Source of the DNA: Flavobacterium sp.
Lineage (GTDB): Bacteria > Bacteroidota > Bacteroidia > Flavobacteriales > Flavobacteriaceae
DNA length: 8,036 nt
Assembly: GCA_030150335.1 (NCBI GenBank)
Contig: JASLGC010000268.1
Location: forward strand, 1-8,036
Reading direction: 5' to 3'
The position numbers and the translations under genes were made by a program. Below are positions 1-6,186 of this stretch, in pieces (the first letter of the stretch is position 1; each line of letters opens with the position of its first letter). The notes below the pieces were generated by a model. The model was not told where the DNA came from, ran no database searches, and saw only the letters and a program-made list of their open reading frames with translations.

Positions 1-11
1 CTGTTATTATG

Positions 12-19
12 TATTTTAG
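12..19 (+). promoter_or_regulatory. possible -7 promoter element of the M23 peptidase gene
   Basis: The sequence TATTTTAG matches the Bacteroidota -7 consensus TAnnTTTG at all but one fixed position. It ends 18 bases before the ATG, close to the 20-21 bases seen for other promoters here. The -33 element would lie outside the window. The same bases can also be read as the end of an upstream plus-strand gene: one frame stops at 34-36 (TGA), and another stops at 39-41, overlapping the ATG as ATGA. So the peptidase gene could instead be the downstream member of an operon. The 37 bases available cannot decide this. Confidence 0.3.
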
Positions 20-37
20 CCAAAAAGTTTTTTTGAT

Positions 38-1729
38 ATGAATTTTAGAATACTTACTGGTATTATCTTATGCGGTTTCAGTGTTTACGCCCAAAACGAC
101 AACACTCTTATATTTGATAACCCTTTACATATTCCAATTAACGCTTCTGGTAACTTTGGTGAATTAAGAGGAACGCACTTCCACGCGGGACTTGATATTA
201 AAACACAACAAAGAACCGGATTACCTGTATATGCACCTGCTGATGGATACGTGTCGCGTATTAAAGTCTCAACTTGGGGCTACGGTAAGGCGCTGTATAT
301 AGACCATCCAAATGGGCAAACTACTGTTTACGGTCACTTAGATAGTTATGCAGGAGAAATTGCAGATTTAGTTAAAAACAGACACTACTCAGAAAAGAGT
401 TTCGAAATAGAAATATTTCCTCGCAAGAACCAAATTGCCGTAAAGCGTGGACAAATTATCGCTTATACTGGGAATACTGGAGGTTCTGGAGGACCACACT
501 TACACTATGAATTTAGAGATTCTAAGACACAGCAAATCTTAAATCCTCTTGGAGAGGGGATGGATAAGATGTTAACAGATTCACAAGTGCCATCGGTGAA
601 CTCTATTTTTGCTTATCCCTTGAGCAATGATGCAGTTGTTAATCAAGGACAAATTCCTTTGCAATTAGCATATACTACCCAAAGTGATGGTACACTTTTA
701 GTTTCGCCAATTAAAGCAAAAGGAACAATCGGTTTCGGAATTGACATTCACGATACAGCTAATTTCAACACAAATAAAAACGGGGTTTATTCTGTTGAAG
801 CATTTGTAAATAGCAAACGCGTCTTTAATTATAAGTTCGATAGATTCTCATTTGCAGAAAGCGGGCTGGTAAATGCCTTGATAGATTATGAGCGTTTTGT
901 AACAACAAGAAAAAAAGTTCAGAAGCTATTTTATGACAAGCCATATAACCTTTCTGTATTGTCAATTGATGCATCAAAAGGACAAGTAAATGTTAAACCA
1001 GGCGAGAGTTATACGTATAAAATAGTGCTATCGGATTTTCACGGTAATACAAAAACGATAAATATTCCTGTTGAATACGCAGACGAAGTAGTGCAAAACA
1101 AAAAAACACAAGAGTCAGGAGAGTATAAAATAAATGCTGATAGAGATTATATTTTCGAAAAAGAGAATGTAACAGTAAATATTCCTGCAAAAGCATTTTA
1201 CAATGACTTTGAAATGAATATGTCTGTTACAAATAATGTATTGAAATTACACAAACCAGTTGTTGCTTTGGCAAAAAGCGTTTCAATTACATTTGACACC
1301 TCTAAGACAGAAATCTCAAATAGAGAAAAAGCATTTATTGCACGTGTAGATGGTGGAAAACGCGATTATTTCAAAACAACGAAAAAAGGAAACCTTTGGA
1401 CTATTTACACAAAGAGCTTTGGAGACTACAAGATTTTAGTGGATGAAGTTGCGCCTAAGATTTACAAACCGAGTTTTGAAGAAGGACAATGGATTAGCAG
1501 TGCTACACAGATTTCGTTTTTAGTTTCTGACGACGTTGCAGGAATTGCTTCAATTCAAGGTACGATTAACGGTAAGTGGGCATTGTTAGATTACGACTAT
1601 AAAACGAAGAAGATTGTTCATAAATTTGCAGATGGAGTAGTTTCTTCAGGTAGAAATGATGTTGTGATAAAAGTTACAGATAACGTAGGAAATGAAGGAA
1701 CTTTAGAAACACATTTTTTCATTAAATAA
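38..1729 (+). CDS. secreted M23 family (LytM-type) metallopeptidase
   Basis: This 563-residue protein probably cuts peptide cross-links in peptidoglycan in the periplasm. It starts with a signal peptide, a hydrophobic stretch at residues 4-17 with likely cleavage after VYA at residue 18. The peptidase domain spans about residues 40-172. It shows the zinc-site H-x-x-x-D motif (H49, D53), the conserved YGH (H100) and the H-L-H motif (H154 and H156), which are the standard metal-binding and catalytic positions of the family, so the enzyme looks active. The domain is interrupted after YGH by a loop of about 35 residues, as is common in flavobacterial members. The remaining 390 residues are beta-rich and non-catalytic, with a probable Ig-like C-terminal domain at about 470-563 (SDD.AGI.S...NG pattern). 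No lipobox or C-terminal sorting signal is visible. The preceding gene cannot be seen, and the following lipoprotein gene has its own promoter. Family assignment is firm; the exact substrate is not shown by sequence. Confidence 0.92.
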   Translation: MNFRILTGIILCGFSVYAQNDNTLIFDNPLHIPINASGNFGELRGTHFHAGLDIKTQQRTGLPVYAPADGYVSRIKVSTWGYGKALYIDHPNGQTTVYGHLDSYAGEIADLVKNRHYSEKSFEIEIFPRKNQIAVKRGQIIAYTGNTGGSGGPHLHYEFRDSKTQQILNPLGEGMDKMLTDSQVPSVNSIFAYPLSNDAVVNQGQIPLQLAYTTQSDGTLLVSPIKAKGTIGFGIDIHDTANFNTNKNGVYSVEAFVNSKRVFNYKFDRFSFAESGLVNALIDYERFVTTRKKVQKLFYDKPYNLSVLSIDASKGQVNVKPGESYTYKIVLSDFHGNTKTINIPVEYADEVVQNKKTQESGEYKINADRDYIFEKENVTVNIPAKAFYNDFEMNMSVTNNVLKLHKPVVALAKSVSITFDTSKTEISNREKAFIARVDGGKRDYFKTTKKGNLWTIYTKSFGDYKILVDEVAPKIYKPSFEEGQWISSATQISFLVSDDVAGIASIQGTINGKWALLDYDYKTKKIVHKFADGVVSSGRNDVVIKVTDNVGNEGTLETHFFIK

Positions 1730-1800
1730 GAACTTTACAAAAGTCAAAATGTAGTTGTTTTTTGACGGAGTACTGTACCTCTGAAAAATAGGTAGTCTAT

Positions 1801-1834
1801 TTTGAAGAAGAAAAACACTAATTAATTATCTTTG
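1801..1834 (+). promoter_or_regulatory. Bacteroidota-type promoter of the EF-hand lipoprotein gene
   Basis: A perfect -7 element TATCTTTG lies at 1827-1834, with TTTG at 1801-1804 as the -33 element, 22 bases apart. That is at the long end of the accepted spacing. The -7 element ends 20 bases before the ATG at 1855, predicting a 5' leader of about 15 bases with no Shine-Dalgarno sequence. It lies in the 125-base gap after the M23 gene, so the lipoprotein gene is likely transcribed on its own. Confidence 0.65.
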
Positions 1835-1854
1835 ATTTATTAAATACTCATATT

Positions 1855-2613
1855 ATGAAACTAAGCGTAGGATTGTTTTTAGGAGCCTTTTTAGTATTTG
1901 GAGCTTGTAAGCAAGAGGCAGAGAAACCAAAAGTTATTTATAAAGACGAGAGTTCTTCTACGGTTTCCAATGAATTGACAAAGGAAAAAGAACGTGCAGA
2001 AGATATTCGCATTGCTGATTTGCCAGTGCTAATGGGGCAGTCTAATTATTTAATTCACCCAATTGGAGAGATACGCGTTTATAGCTATACATCAAAAAGT
2101 GGGATGAGTAAAGTAAACCAGACATCTTACACAGTATCAAATTATGCACCTTTTGAATTAACAGGGTATTTAGAGAATTTAATGTTTCAACATAAAGATT
2201 CATTAGAAATAAGACCTTTGACAAATGCTAAAATGCAAATTCAAAGTGTTACCTATTTGAATACAATTGCTGAAAAGTTCAAAAAGAATATTTTAGTGTA
2301 TAGCGTTTTTGATGCAGATACGAATAGAGATGGAAAGATAGACTCTAATGATATCAAAACTCTTTACATTAGTAAATCAGATGGGACTAAGTTTAAGAAG
2401 TTAAGTGAGAATTTACATGAGGTATTAGATTGGACAGTGATTGATGCTCAAAATAGATTGTACTTTAGAACAATTGAAGATATTAATAAAAACGGGGCAT
2501 TTGATAAAGATGACAATGTGAATTATTACTACATCAATTTGTTAGATAAAGATTGGGAAATTGTAAGTTACGACCCATTACGTGTTTCAAAAGAAATAGA
2601 AATAGTAGAATAA
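1855..2613 (+). CDS. lipoprotein with two EF-hand-type calcium-binding loops
   Basis: This 252-residue protein has a lipoprotein signal peptide with lipobox FGAC, the lipidated cysteine being C18. The following K-Q-E-A-E resembles the charged export signal of surface lipoproteins in Bacteroidota, so it may be displayed on the cell surface. Residues 153-166 and 209-220 each hold a complete calcium loop. The ligand pattern is D155, N157, D159, G160, I162, D163, D166 in the first and D209, N211, N213, G214, F216, D217, D220 in the second. Each loop is followed by a strand rich in Tyr and Ile (LYIS, YYYIN), so the C-terminal half looks like two copies of a strand-loop-strand unit about 54 residues apart. 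This is more like calcium loops in a beta-propeller or dockerin than a helical EF-hand pair. The N-terminal half (residues 20-140) is not recognised. Lipoprotein status and calcium loops are well supported. The biological role is unknown. Confidence 0.85.
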   Translation: MKLSVGLFLGAFLVFGACKQEAEKPKVIYKDESSSTVSNELTKEKERAEDIRIADLPVLMGQSNYLIHPIGEIRVYSYTSKSGMSKVNQTSYTVSNYAPFELTGYLENLMFQHKDSLEIRPLTNAKMQIQSVTYLNTIAEKFKKNILVYSVFDADTNRDGKIDSNDIKTLYISKSDGTKFKKLSENLHEVLDWTVIDAQNRLYFRTIEDINKNGAFDKDDNVNYYYINLLDKDWEIVSYDPLRVSKEIEIVE

Positions 2614-2617
2614 AAGT

Positions 2618-2645
2618 AAAAAGCTCGTTGAAAAACGAGCTTTTT
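2618..2645. terminator. bidirectional intrinsic terminator between convergent genes
   Basis: A 12-base-pair stem (2618-2629 with 2634-2645) closes on the 4-base loop GAAA. The stem has an AGCTCGTT core, with five A residues on the left arm and a run of seven T on the right. On the plus strand the T run ends transcription of the lipoprotein gene. On the minus strand the A run becomes the U tract for the SRPBCC gene. It begins five bases after one stop codon and ends five bases before the other gene's stop. Confidence 0.9.
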
Positions 2646-2650
2646 TTATG

Positions 2651-3073
2651 TTATAAAGTCAATGATTCAGCGCGTAATCTTAACGCTTCATTCATCGCAA
2701 TGAATCCCGACAGAGTATCTTGCTTTAGCTTTTTCTTAAAAAAGGGAACTAATACTCCTGAGAACTCTTCACTTTGGATAAACTCACATTGCTGTTCATT
2801 AATTTGTTTTATTTCAAAACAATGATGCCCATCAAATATGCCCTTTAAGAACAACTTGCCTTTCCAGCTAAAGTATCGCTCTTTCCGATTGCTATAAACT
2901 ATCGGTTTGAATGACATAGCAGGTAGTTCAATATACAATTGCATACCAATAGCAGCGTGTCCTTTAATATATTTAATGAAGGGATTCCAAGCAGGATAAT
3001 TATTAAAATCCATCAGTATATCCCAAATCTGTTTCTTACTTGCATTGATTGTTATACGCGTTTCTATTTTCAT
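2651..3073 (-). CDS. SRPBCC-fold (START/polyketide cyclase-like) protein
   Basis: This 140-residue cytosolic protein has no signal peptide and matches the SRPBCC hydrophobic-ligand-binding fold. It has an opening strand (residues 2-10), then the A-S-x-x-x-I-W-D-I-L helix (11-20) with N-x-Y-P-x-W-N-P-F (25-32), a strongly alternating beta region with YFSWKG (67-72) and GxFDGHHCF (78-86), and a long C-terminal helix (about 106-137). This resembles the Polyketide_cyc2 type of about 140-150 residues. Such proteins bind lipids or other hydrophobic molecules, and the ligand cannot be told from sequence. The gene has its own weak -7 element and an upstream FNR-like palindrome, and is separated by 99 bases from cobC. 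It ends at the shared terminator. It is probably unrelated to B12 synthesis. Confidence 0.82.
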   Translation of the reverse strand: MKIETRITINASKKQIWDILMDFNNYPAWNPFIKYIKGHAAIGMQLYIELPAMSFKPIVYSNRKERYFSWKGKLFLKGIFDGHHCFEIKQINEQQCEFIQSEEFSGVLVPFFKKKLKQDTLSGFIAMNEALRLRAESLTL

Positions 3074-3093
3074 CTTGTCAGTTATTTAAAAGA

Positions 3094-3101
3094 CAAAGAT
3101 G
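3094..3101 (-). promoter_or_regulatory. candidate -7 element of the SRPBCC gene
   Basis: Read on the minus strand the bases are CATCTTTG, one mismatch from TAnnTTTG. The element ends 20 bases before the ATG at 3073, the same placement as the exact promoters in this window. No good -33 TTG is seen at the usual distance. A weak core promoter with a missing -33 box would fit activation by a bound regulator. Confidence 0.4.
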
Positions 3102-3123
3102 AATGTTCGCTATTTTATATCTC

Positions 3124-3137
3124 TTGACATTAATCAA
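3124..3137. promoter_or_regulatory. FNR-like palindromic site
   Basis: TTGACATTAATCAA matches the FNR box TTGATnnnnATCAA at nine of ten fixed positions. It lies between cobC and the SRPBCC gene. Its centre is about 41 bases upstream of the start site predicted from the -7 element at 3094-3101, which is the classical position for class II activation by Crp/Fnr proteins. A further TCAAG half-site follows at 3148-3152 within a direct repeat of TCAAGAAA. A site of this kind is expected roughly once in three such windows by chance, so the position is the stronger evidence. Confidence 0.35.
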
Positions 3138-3172
3138 GAAAATAAGCTCAAGAAATAAACCTCATCAAACAA

Positions 3173-3733
3173 TTACATCTTTTCTACGATATAATCATCT
3201 TTCTTTGTTGCCCCAAGATTGAAGTGCAGCAACTCTCCATAGCCCACAGGTATTTTGAAAGTGTTTTCCAAAGGAGTTCCTAATAAGTAGTTCCACATAC
3301 ATCTCATCGGTCCAGCATGCGTTACCAATAAAACCTTCATGTGTTTCTTATTTCTCAATTCGTCTAAAAAGGAGTTGACTCTTTGTTGTACCGTCATAAG
3401 GTTCTCCCCATAAGGAGGAGATGTACTAACAATATTTGTCATCCAATTATCTAATTCCTGTTTAGGAATCTTGTCCCAAGGTTGCATTTCCCATGCTCCA
3501 AAGTCCATTTCTAATAATCTATCGTCAGAAGTATAATAGATATTAAACTCCTCAGCGATAAATGTACAACGCCTAAGAGGACTTGAAATCAGCAAATCAA
3601 TATCCTTAGGAACTCTTTTTTTTATTTGTTGAATTTCATCAGTGTACCCGTTTATCAAGGGGACATCTGTTTGTCCATAGCATATACCTGAGGGTACATC
3701 TACAGCGGTGTGTCGCATTACATAAATTTCCAT
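3173..3733 (-). CDS. cobC: alpha-ribazole phosphatase (histidine phosphatase family)
   Basis: This 186-residue cytosolic enzyme removes the phosphate from alpha-ribazole phosphate or adenosylcobalamin 5'-phosphate in the last steps of B12 nucleotide-loop assembly. It is a histidine phosphatase: the catalytic R-H-T motif is at residues 7-9 (H8 the phospho-acceptor), the S-S-P-L-R-R-C segment is at 50-56, E76 with the FGAWE segment (78-82) follows, and the second histidine is H139 in VTHAG. The N-terminal G-I-C-Y-G-Q-T-D segment (16-23) is typical of Bacteroidota CobC proteins. Its start lies inside the end of cobS (16-base overlap), so the two are almost certainly co-translated. The specific name rests on that context together with the GICYGQ motif. 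By the catalytic motif alone it could be another phosphoglycerate-mutase-like phosphatase. Confidence 0.88.
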   Translation of the reverse strand: MEIYVMRHTAVDVPSGICYGQTDVPLINGYTDEIQQIKKRVPKDIDLLISSPLRRCTFIAEEFNIYYTSDDRLLEMDFGAWEMQPWDKIPKQELDNWMTNIVSTSPPYGENLMTVQQRVNSFLDELRNKKHMKVLLVTHAGPMRCMWNYLLGTPLENTFKIPVGYGELLHFNLGATKKDDYIVEKM

Positions 3734-4494
3734 ATTAGTATAGTTGATAGGTAAAATAGCACTTCACAAACCTGTTGTATCGTTCCCAAACAATCACCTG
3801 TATATCCGCCGATGTGCTTTTTAAAGTAATATGCTAAGTAGAGTTTCCCCACATAGCTCATTAAAAAAGCAAGGAGATATATCCAATGACCAAATAGGAA
3901 GTAAGGGATGAGTGTTATAATAAGTGTAAATAATAGTGATTGGTAAGGTAATCTTTTATTTGCTAATGGTTTAGATTTACTTTGGTCTGTATCTCGTACA
4001 TATTGATGGGTGTAAATCATCGTACTTGCGTGAAATCTACTTGTAATATGTCCGTTAATTAAAGTAACGATAACAAAAGAAATAGAAATATTAGCCACTT
4101 CTTTTAGTGCAAGAAATTTTAAAAGTAACAACAAGATAATTCCAATAACACCATAAGCGCCAATGCGACTATCTTTCATAATAGTCATTATTTTTTCTTT
4201 TCCATATCCACCGCCAAACGAATCACAGACATCTGTAAATCCATCTTCGTGAAAAGCACCTGTCAATAAAACAGTACTACACATAGATAGAACAAGGGCA
4301 ATATCTATTGAAAACAACAATTGAAAGACATAAAAGCTCAATGCGCCAATTCCACCCACAATGAATCCAATGAAAGGGAAATAGCGTTGTGATTTGTTCA
4401 TTATCTCCTCACTATACGGTATTTTAAAAGGTATAGGGATTCGCGTAAAGAACATGACTGCTGTCAATAAATATATCAGTTGCCTCCGTATCAT
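3718..4494 (-). CDS. cobS: adenosylcobinamide-GDP ribazoletransferase (cobalamin synthase)
   Basis: This 258-residue integral membrane enzyme joins adenosylcobinamide-GDP with alpha-ribazole (or its phosphate) to make adenosylcobalamin (phosphate). The family signature is present: G-A-F-H-E-D-G-F-T-D at 79-88, with D91 and a glycine-rich SFGGG after it, then M-K-D-S-R-I-G-A-Y-G at 106-115 and G-G-Y-T-G-D-C-L-G at 229-237. These hold the acidic, magnesium-binding residues. Several hydrophobic segments are clear, for example about 40-60, 64-80, 115-130, 137-148, 187-220 and 243-255. Length is normal for the family (about 250). The start codon overlaps the cobT stop as ATGA, so translation is likely coupled, and the end overlaps cobC. 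Confidence 0.95.
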   Translation of the reverse strand: MIRRQLIYLLTAVMFFTRIPIPFKIPYSEEIMNKSQRYFPFIGFIVGGIGALSFYVFQLLFSIDIALVLSMCSTVLLTGAFHEDGFTDVCDSFGGGYGKEKIMTIMKDSRIGAYGVIGIILLLLLKFLALKEVANISISFVIVTLINGHITSRFHASTMIYTHQYVRDTDQSKSKPLANKRLPYQSLLFTLIITLIPYFLFGHWIYLLAFLMSYVGKLYLAYYFKKHIGGYTGDCLGTIQQVCEVLFYLSTILIWKFM

Positions 4495-5495
4495 TTATTA
4501 GAAACATTAGCAGATTGAAAACTCGCCATATTGTTTAAGAATGCAACTGCATTTTCAATGATTGGATAAGCTAATGCACAACCCGTTCCTTCTCCTAAGC
4601 GAAGCCCCATGTCTAAAATAGCTTTTTGCTCTAATGAACGCAACAACAGGGTATGACCTACTTCACCTGATTTGTGGCAGAATATTGCATTGTCGCTAAT
4701 ATTTGGGTTAATGCGATTCGCACATAAAAAAGCACTTGAAGCAATGAAACCATCAACTAAAATAAGCATATTGTTTTTATAAGCTTCTAACATAGCCGCA
4801 CACATCTGTGCAATTTCAAAACCTCCAAAGCACATCAATACATCTTCAACCGTTTTAGGTTTTGAATGAAACTCTAACACAGCAGTAAGGGTTTGCTTTT
4901 TCTTTTTTAATTGCTCAGGATTAAGACCGGTGCCATTACCCACGCATTTGTCGATTGGAATATTGAGAAGCGAGCTCATCAATAAAGACGACGACGAAGT
5001 ATTGCCAATACCCATTTCTCCAAAACCAATTATGTTAGTACCGTATTTTGCAATATCGCGAACAATCTTTTCTCCCATCTTAAAGCAAAATAAGAGTTCA
5101 TCTTTCGTCATTGCCTTTTCTTTCAGTATGTTCTTGGTCCCATAACCAGCTTTTGCGTCAATCAAAGAAGTATGAAGAGGGAAGTTGTGGTTTACACCAG
5201 CATCAACAATTTTTAAATCAATGATATTTTGTTTGCAAAACACGTTGATAGCCGCCCCTTGATTCAAGAAGTTACTAACCATTTGAAAAGTTACTTCTTG
5301 AGGATAAGCGCTTACATTTTCTTTGGCAATACCATGGTCGGCAGCAAAGACTACAATAGTTGGTTTTACAAGTTTAGGAGTTAGTGTTTGTTGAACTTTT
5401 CCAATCTTAAAGGCTAAGGATTCTAAGAGACCTAAGGATTTAAGAGGTTTTGTTTTTAAGTCTATTTTTTCTTGTAATAGTTTCTCAAAAGTCAT
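4491..5495 (-). CDS. cobT: nicotinate-nucleotide-dimethylbenzimidazole phosphoribosyltransferase
   Basis: This 334-residue cytosolic enzyme moves phosphoribose from nicotinate mononucleotide to 5,6-dimethylbenzimidazole, giving alpha-ribazole phosphate, the activated lower ligand of B12. Conserved blocks are A-A-D-H-G-I-A-K-E-N-V-S-A-Y-P (51-65), G-F-G-E-M-G-I-G-N-T (157-166), G-N-G-T-G-L-N, D-G-F-I-A-S-S-A, H-K-S-G-E-V-G-H (274-281) and L-R-L-G-E-G-T-G. The glutamate E302 in the last block corresponds to the catalytic base. I chose the ATG at 5495. The frame is open to a TTG at 5519, but that codon lies within the -7 promoter element and adds eight residues outside the family. It is the first gene of cobT-cobS-cobC and is preceded by its own promoter. 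The crp-like gene 87 bases upstream may also read through, as I see no terminator between them. Confidence 0.95.
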   Translation of the reverse strand: MTFEKLLQEKIDLKTKPLKSLGLLESLAFKIGKVQQTLTPKLVKPTIVVFAADHGIAKENVSAYPQEVTFQMVSNFLNQGAAINVFCKQNIIDLKIVDAGVNHNFPLHTSLIDAKAGYGTKNILKEKAMTKDELLFCFKMGEKIVRDIAKYGTNIIGFGEMGIGNTSSSSLLMSSLLNIPIDKCVGNGTGLNPEQLKKKKQTLTAVLEFHSKPKTVEDVLMCFGGFEIAQMCAAMLEAYKNNMLILVDGFIASSAFLCANRINPNISDNAIFCHKSGEVGHTLLLRSLEQKAILDMGLRLGEGTGCALAYPIIENAVAFLNNMASFQSANVSNK

Positions 5496-5502
5496 CGTGT
5501 AG

Positions 5503-5518
5503 TGTGTTGGTTTACACA
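5503..5518. repeat. inverted repeat at the cobT transcription start
   Basis: TGTGT and ACACA arms are separated by six bases, the same geometry as a CRP-type site (TGTGA-N6-TCACA). The repeat overlaps the end of the -7 element and the predicted start site of cobT, where a bound protein would repress. The protein that might bind is unknown, and a short hairpin in the 5' leader is another possibility. Confidence 0.35.
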
Positions 5519-5524
5519 AATATA
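5517..5524 (-). promoter_or_regulatory. -7 promoter element of the cobTSC operon
   Basis: On the minus strand the bases read TATATTTG, an exact TAnnTTTG match ending 21 bases before the cobT ATG. This predicts a leader of about 17 bases, too short for any riboswitch. No TTG is seen at 17-23 bases upstream, so the -33 element is weak or absent. Confidence 0.6.
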
Positions 5525-5582
5525 AGAGAATTGGATATATAATAGCATGGTAATTACAAGAATGAATAGTAGTAAGTCATCC

Positions 5583-6152
5583 TTATAAAAGAGAATTCTT
5601 TCTCAGGCGACTAAGCGTTTCGGGGGCTATACCCAAAATAGAGGCAATGTATTGATGAGGAATTTCATTGAACAGAAAGCCAAAGCTATTGCAAAACTGC
5701 ACATAACGTTGTTCAGCATTTAAGGAAATAAACTGAAAGATTCGTTGCTCCATTTGTTCAAAACAATGAGCGATAAAGGCTCTTTCTTTTGCTGCCCAAT
5801 TCGGGATTTTTTGCTCCAATAAAAGGTAATCAGACTTAGATATTACAAGAGCTTCAACAGTGGTCAATGCCTCAATATTCCACTTACTCGTTGTGTTGAA
5901 TAACCATGCAGAAAGGTCGGTCACAAAGTAATTAGGCATGCTAATCCATTGTGTAATTTCTTTGCCATCCTGTAAAGCATAGATGCGTGAAAACCCAGAT
6001 TGTATGAAATAAAGCTGATTACATTTTTGGGTACTTGTGAGTAATAATTCTCCCTTTTTAAAAGAAAGAGGAGAGAATAAGTCTTCTGCAATTTTAGCTT
6101 CTTGCGCAGAAAGTTGTAGGCTTTCTTGAAGTGATTGATGTAATGTAGGCAT
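5583..6152 (-). CDS. Crp/Fnr family transcriptional regulator
   Basis: This 189-residue protein has a cyclic-nucleotide-binding-type beta-barrel (about 15-113), a long dimerisation helix (about 114-142) and a compact C-terminal helix-turn-helix (about 164-186, Y-I-A-S-I-L-G-I-A-P-E-T-L-S-R-L-R-K). The length is usual for the orphan Crp/Fnr proteins of Bacteroidota. The arginine-containing phosphate-binding cassette of true cAMP receptors is not seen, nor is the N-terminal cysteine cluster of FNR (only C44, C130 and C154 occur), so the signal is unknown. The recognition helix has E178, S181 and R182, the E-x-x-S-R pattern by which FNR reads TTGA half-sites. I chose the ATG at 6152. The frame extends to a TTG at 6167, but that lies inside the promoter. 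The gene ends 87 bases before cobT and may be co-transcribed with it. Confidence 0.88.
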   Translation of the reverse strand: MPTLHQSLQESLQLSAQEAKIAEDLFSPLSFKKGELLLTSTQKCNQLYFIQSGFSRIYALQDGKEITQWISMPNYFVTDLSAWLFNTTSKWNIEALTTVEALVISKSDYLLLEQKIPNWAAKERAFIAHCFEQMEQRIFQFISLNAEQRYVQFCNSFGFLFNEIPHQYIASILGIAPETLSRLRKNSLL

Positions 6153-6155
6153 ATT

Positions 6156-6186
6156 CAAAAATAACAAAAAAGAAACGCCCTACAAA
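6156..6186 (-). promoter_or_regulatory. promoter of the crp-like gene, overlapping a terminator
   Basis: On the minus strand a -33 TTTG (6183-6186) and an exact -7 TATTTTTG (6156-6163) stand 19 bases apart, the best promoter in the window. The -7 element ends only three bases before the ATG, so transcription should start at or next to the A of the start codon, giving a leaderless mRNA. The -33 box falls at the loop-stem junction of the upstream operon's terminator. Confidence 0.6.

Noticed and set aside
1..37. End of an upstream coding sequence
   Set aside because: Two different frames remain open and stop near the M23 ATG. With at most 12 codons visible, neither can be recognised as a protein, so no gene is called.
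966..977. Perfect palindrome TTGATGCATCAA, resembling an FNR-type site
   Set aside because: The half-sites are four bases apart instead of six, and it lies in the middle of the M23 coding sequence, with codons that read normally.
993..1196. Minus-strand reading frame of 67 codons inside the M23 gene
   Set aside because: It is antisense to a well-conserved gene, is rich in Leu, Tyr and Phe as expected of an AT-rich shadow frame, and has no promoter.
1743..1803. Two weak hairpins (1743-1766 and 1785-1803) as a terminator for the M23 gene
   Set aside because: Stems are seven pairs and mostly A-T, with no T run following either one. The second also overlaps the -33 element of the next promoter.
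2553..2825. Plus-strand reading frame of 90 codons
   Set aside because: It runs through the terminator and lies antisense to the SRPBCC gene, with no recognisable protein features, so it is a shadow frame.
5496..5519. TTG start extending CobT by eight residues
   Set aside because: The TTG lies inside the -7 promoter element, the extra residues are not family-like, and an ATG at 5495 fits the leader length seen elsewhere.
6153..6167. TTG start extending the Crp/Fnr protein by five residues
   Set aside because: It lies within the promoter elements, and the ATG at 6152 gives the usual N-terminus of the family.
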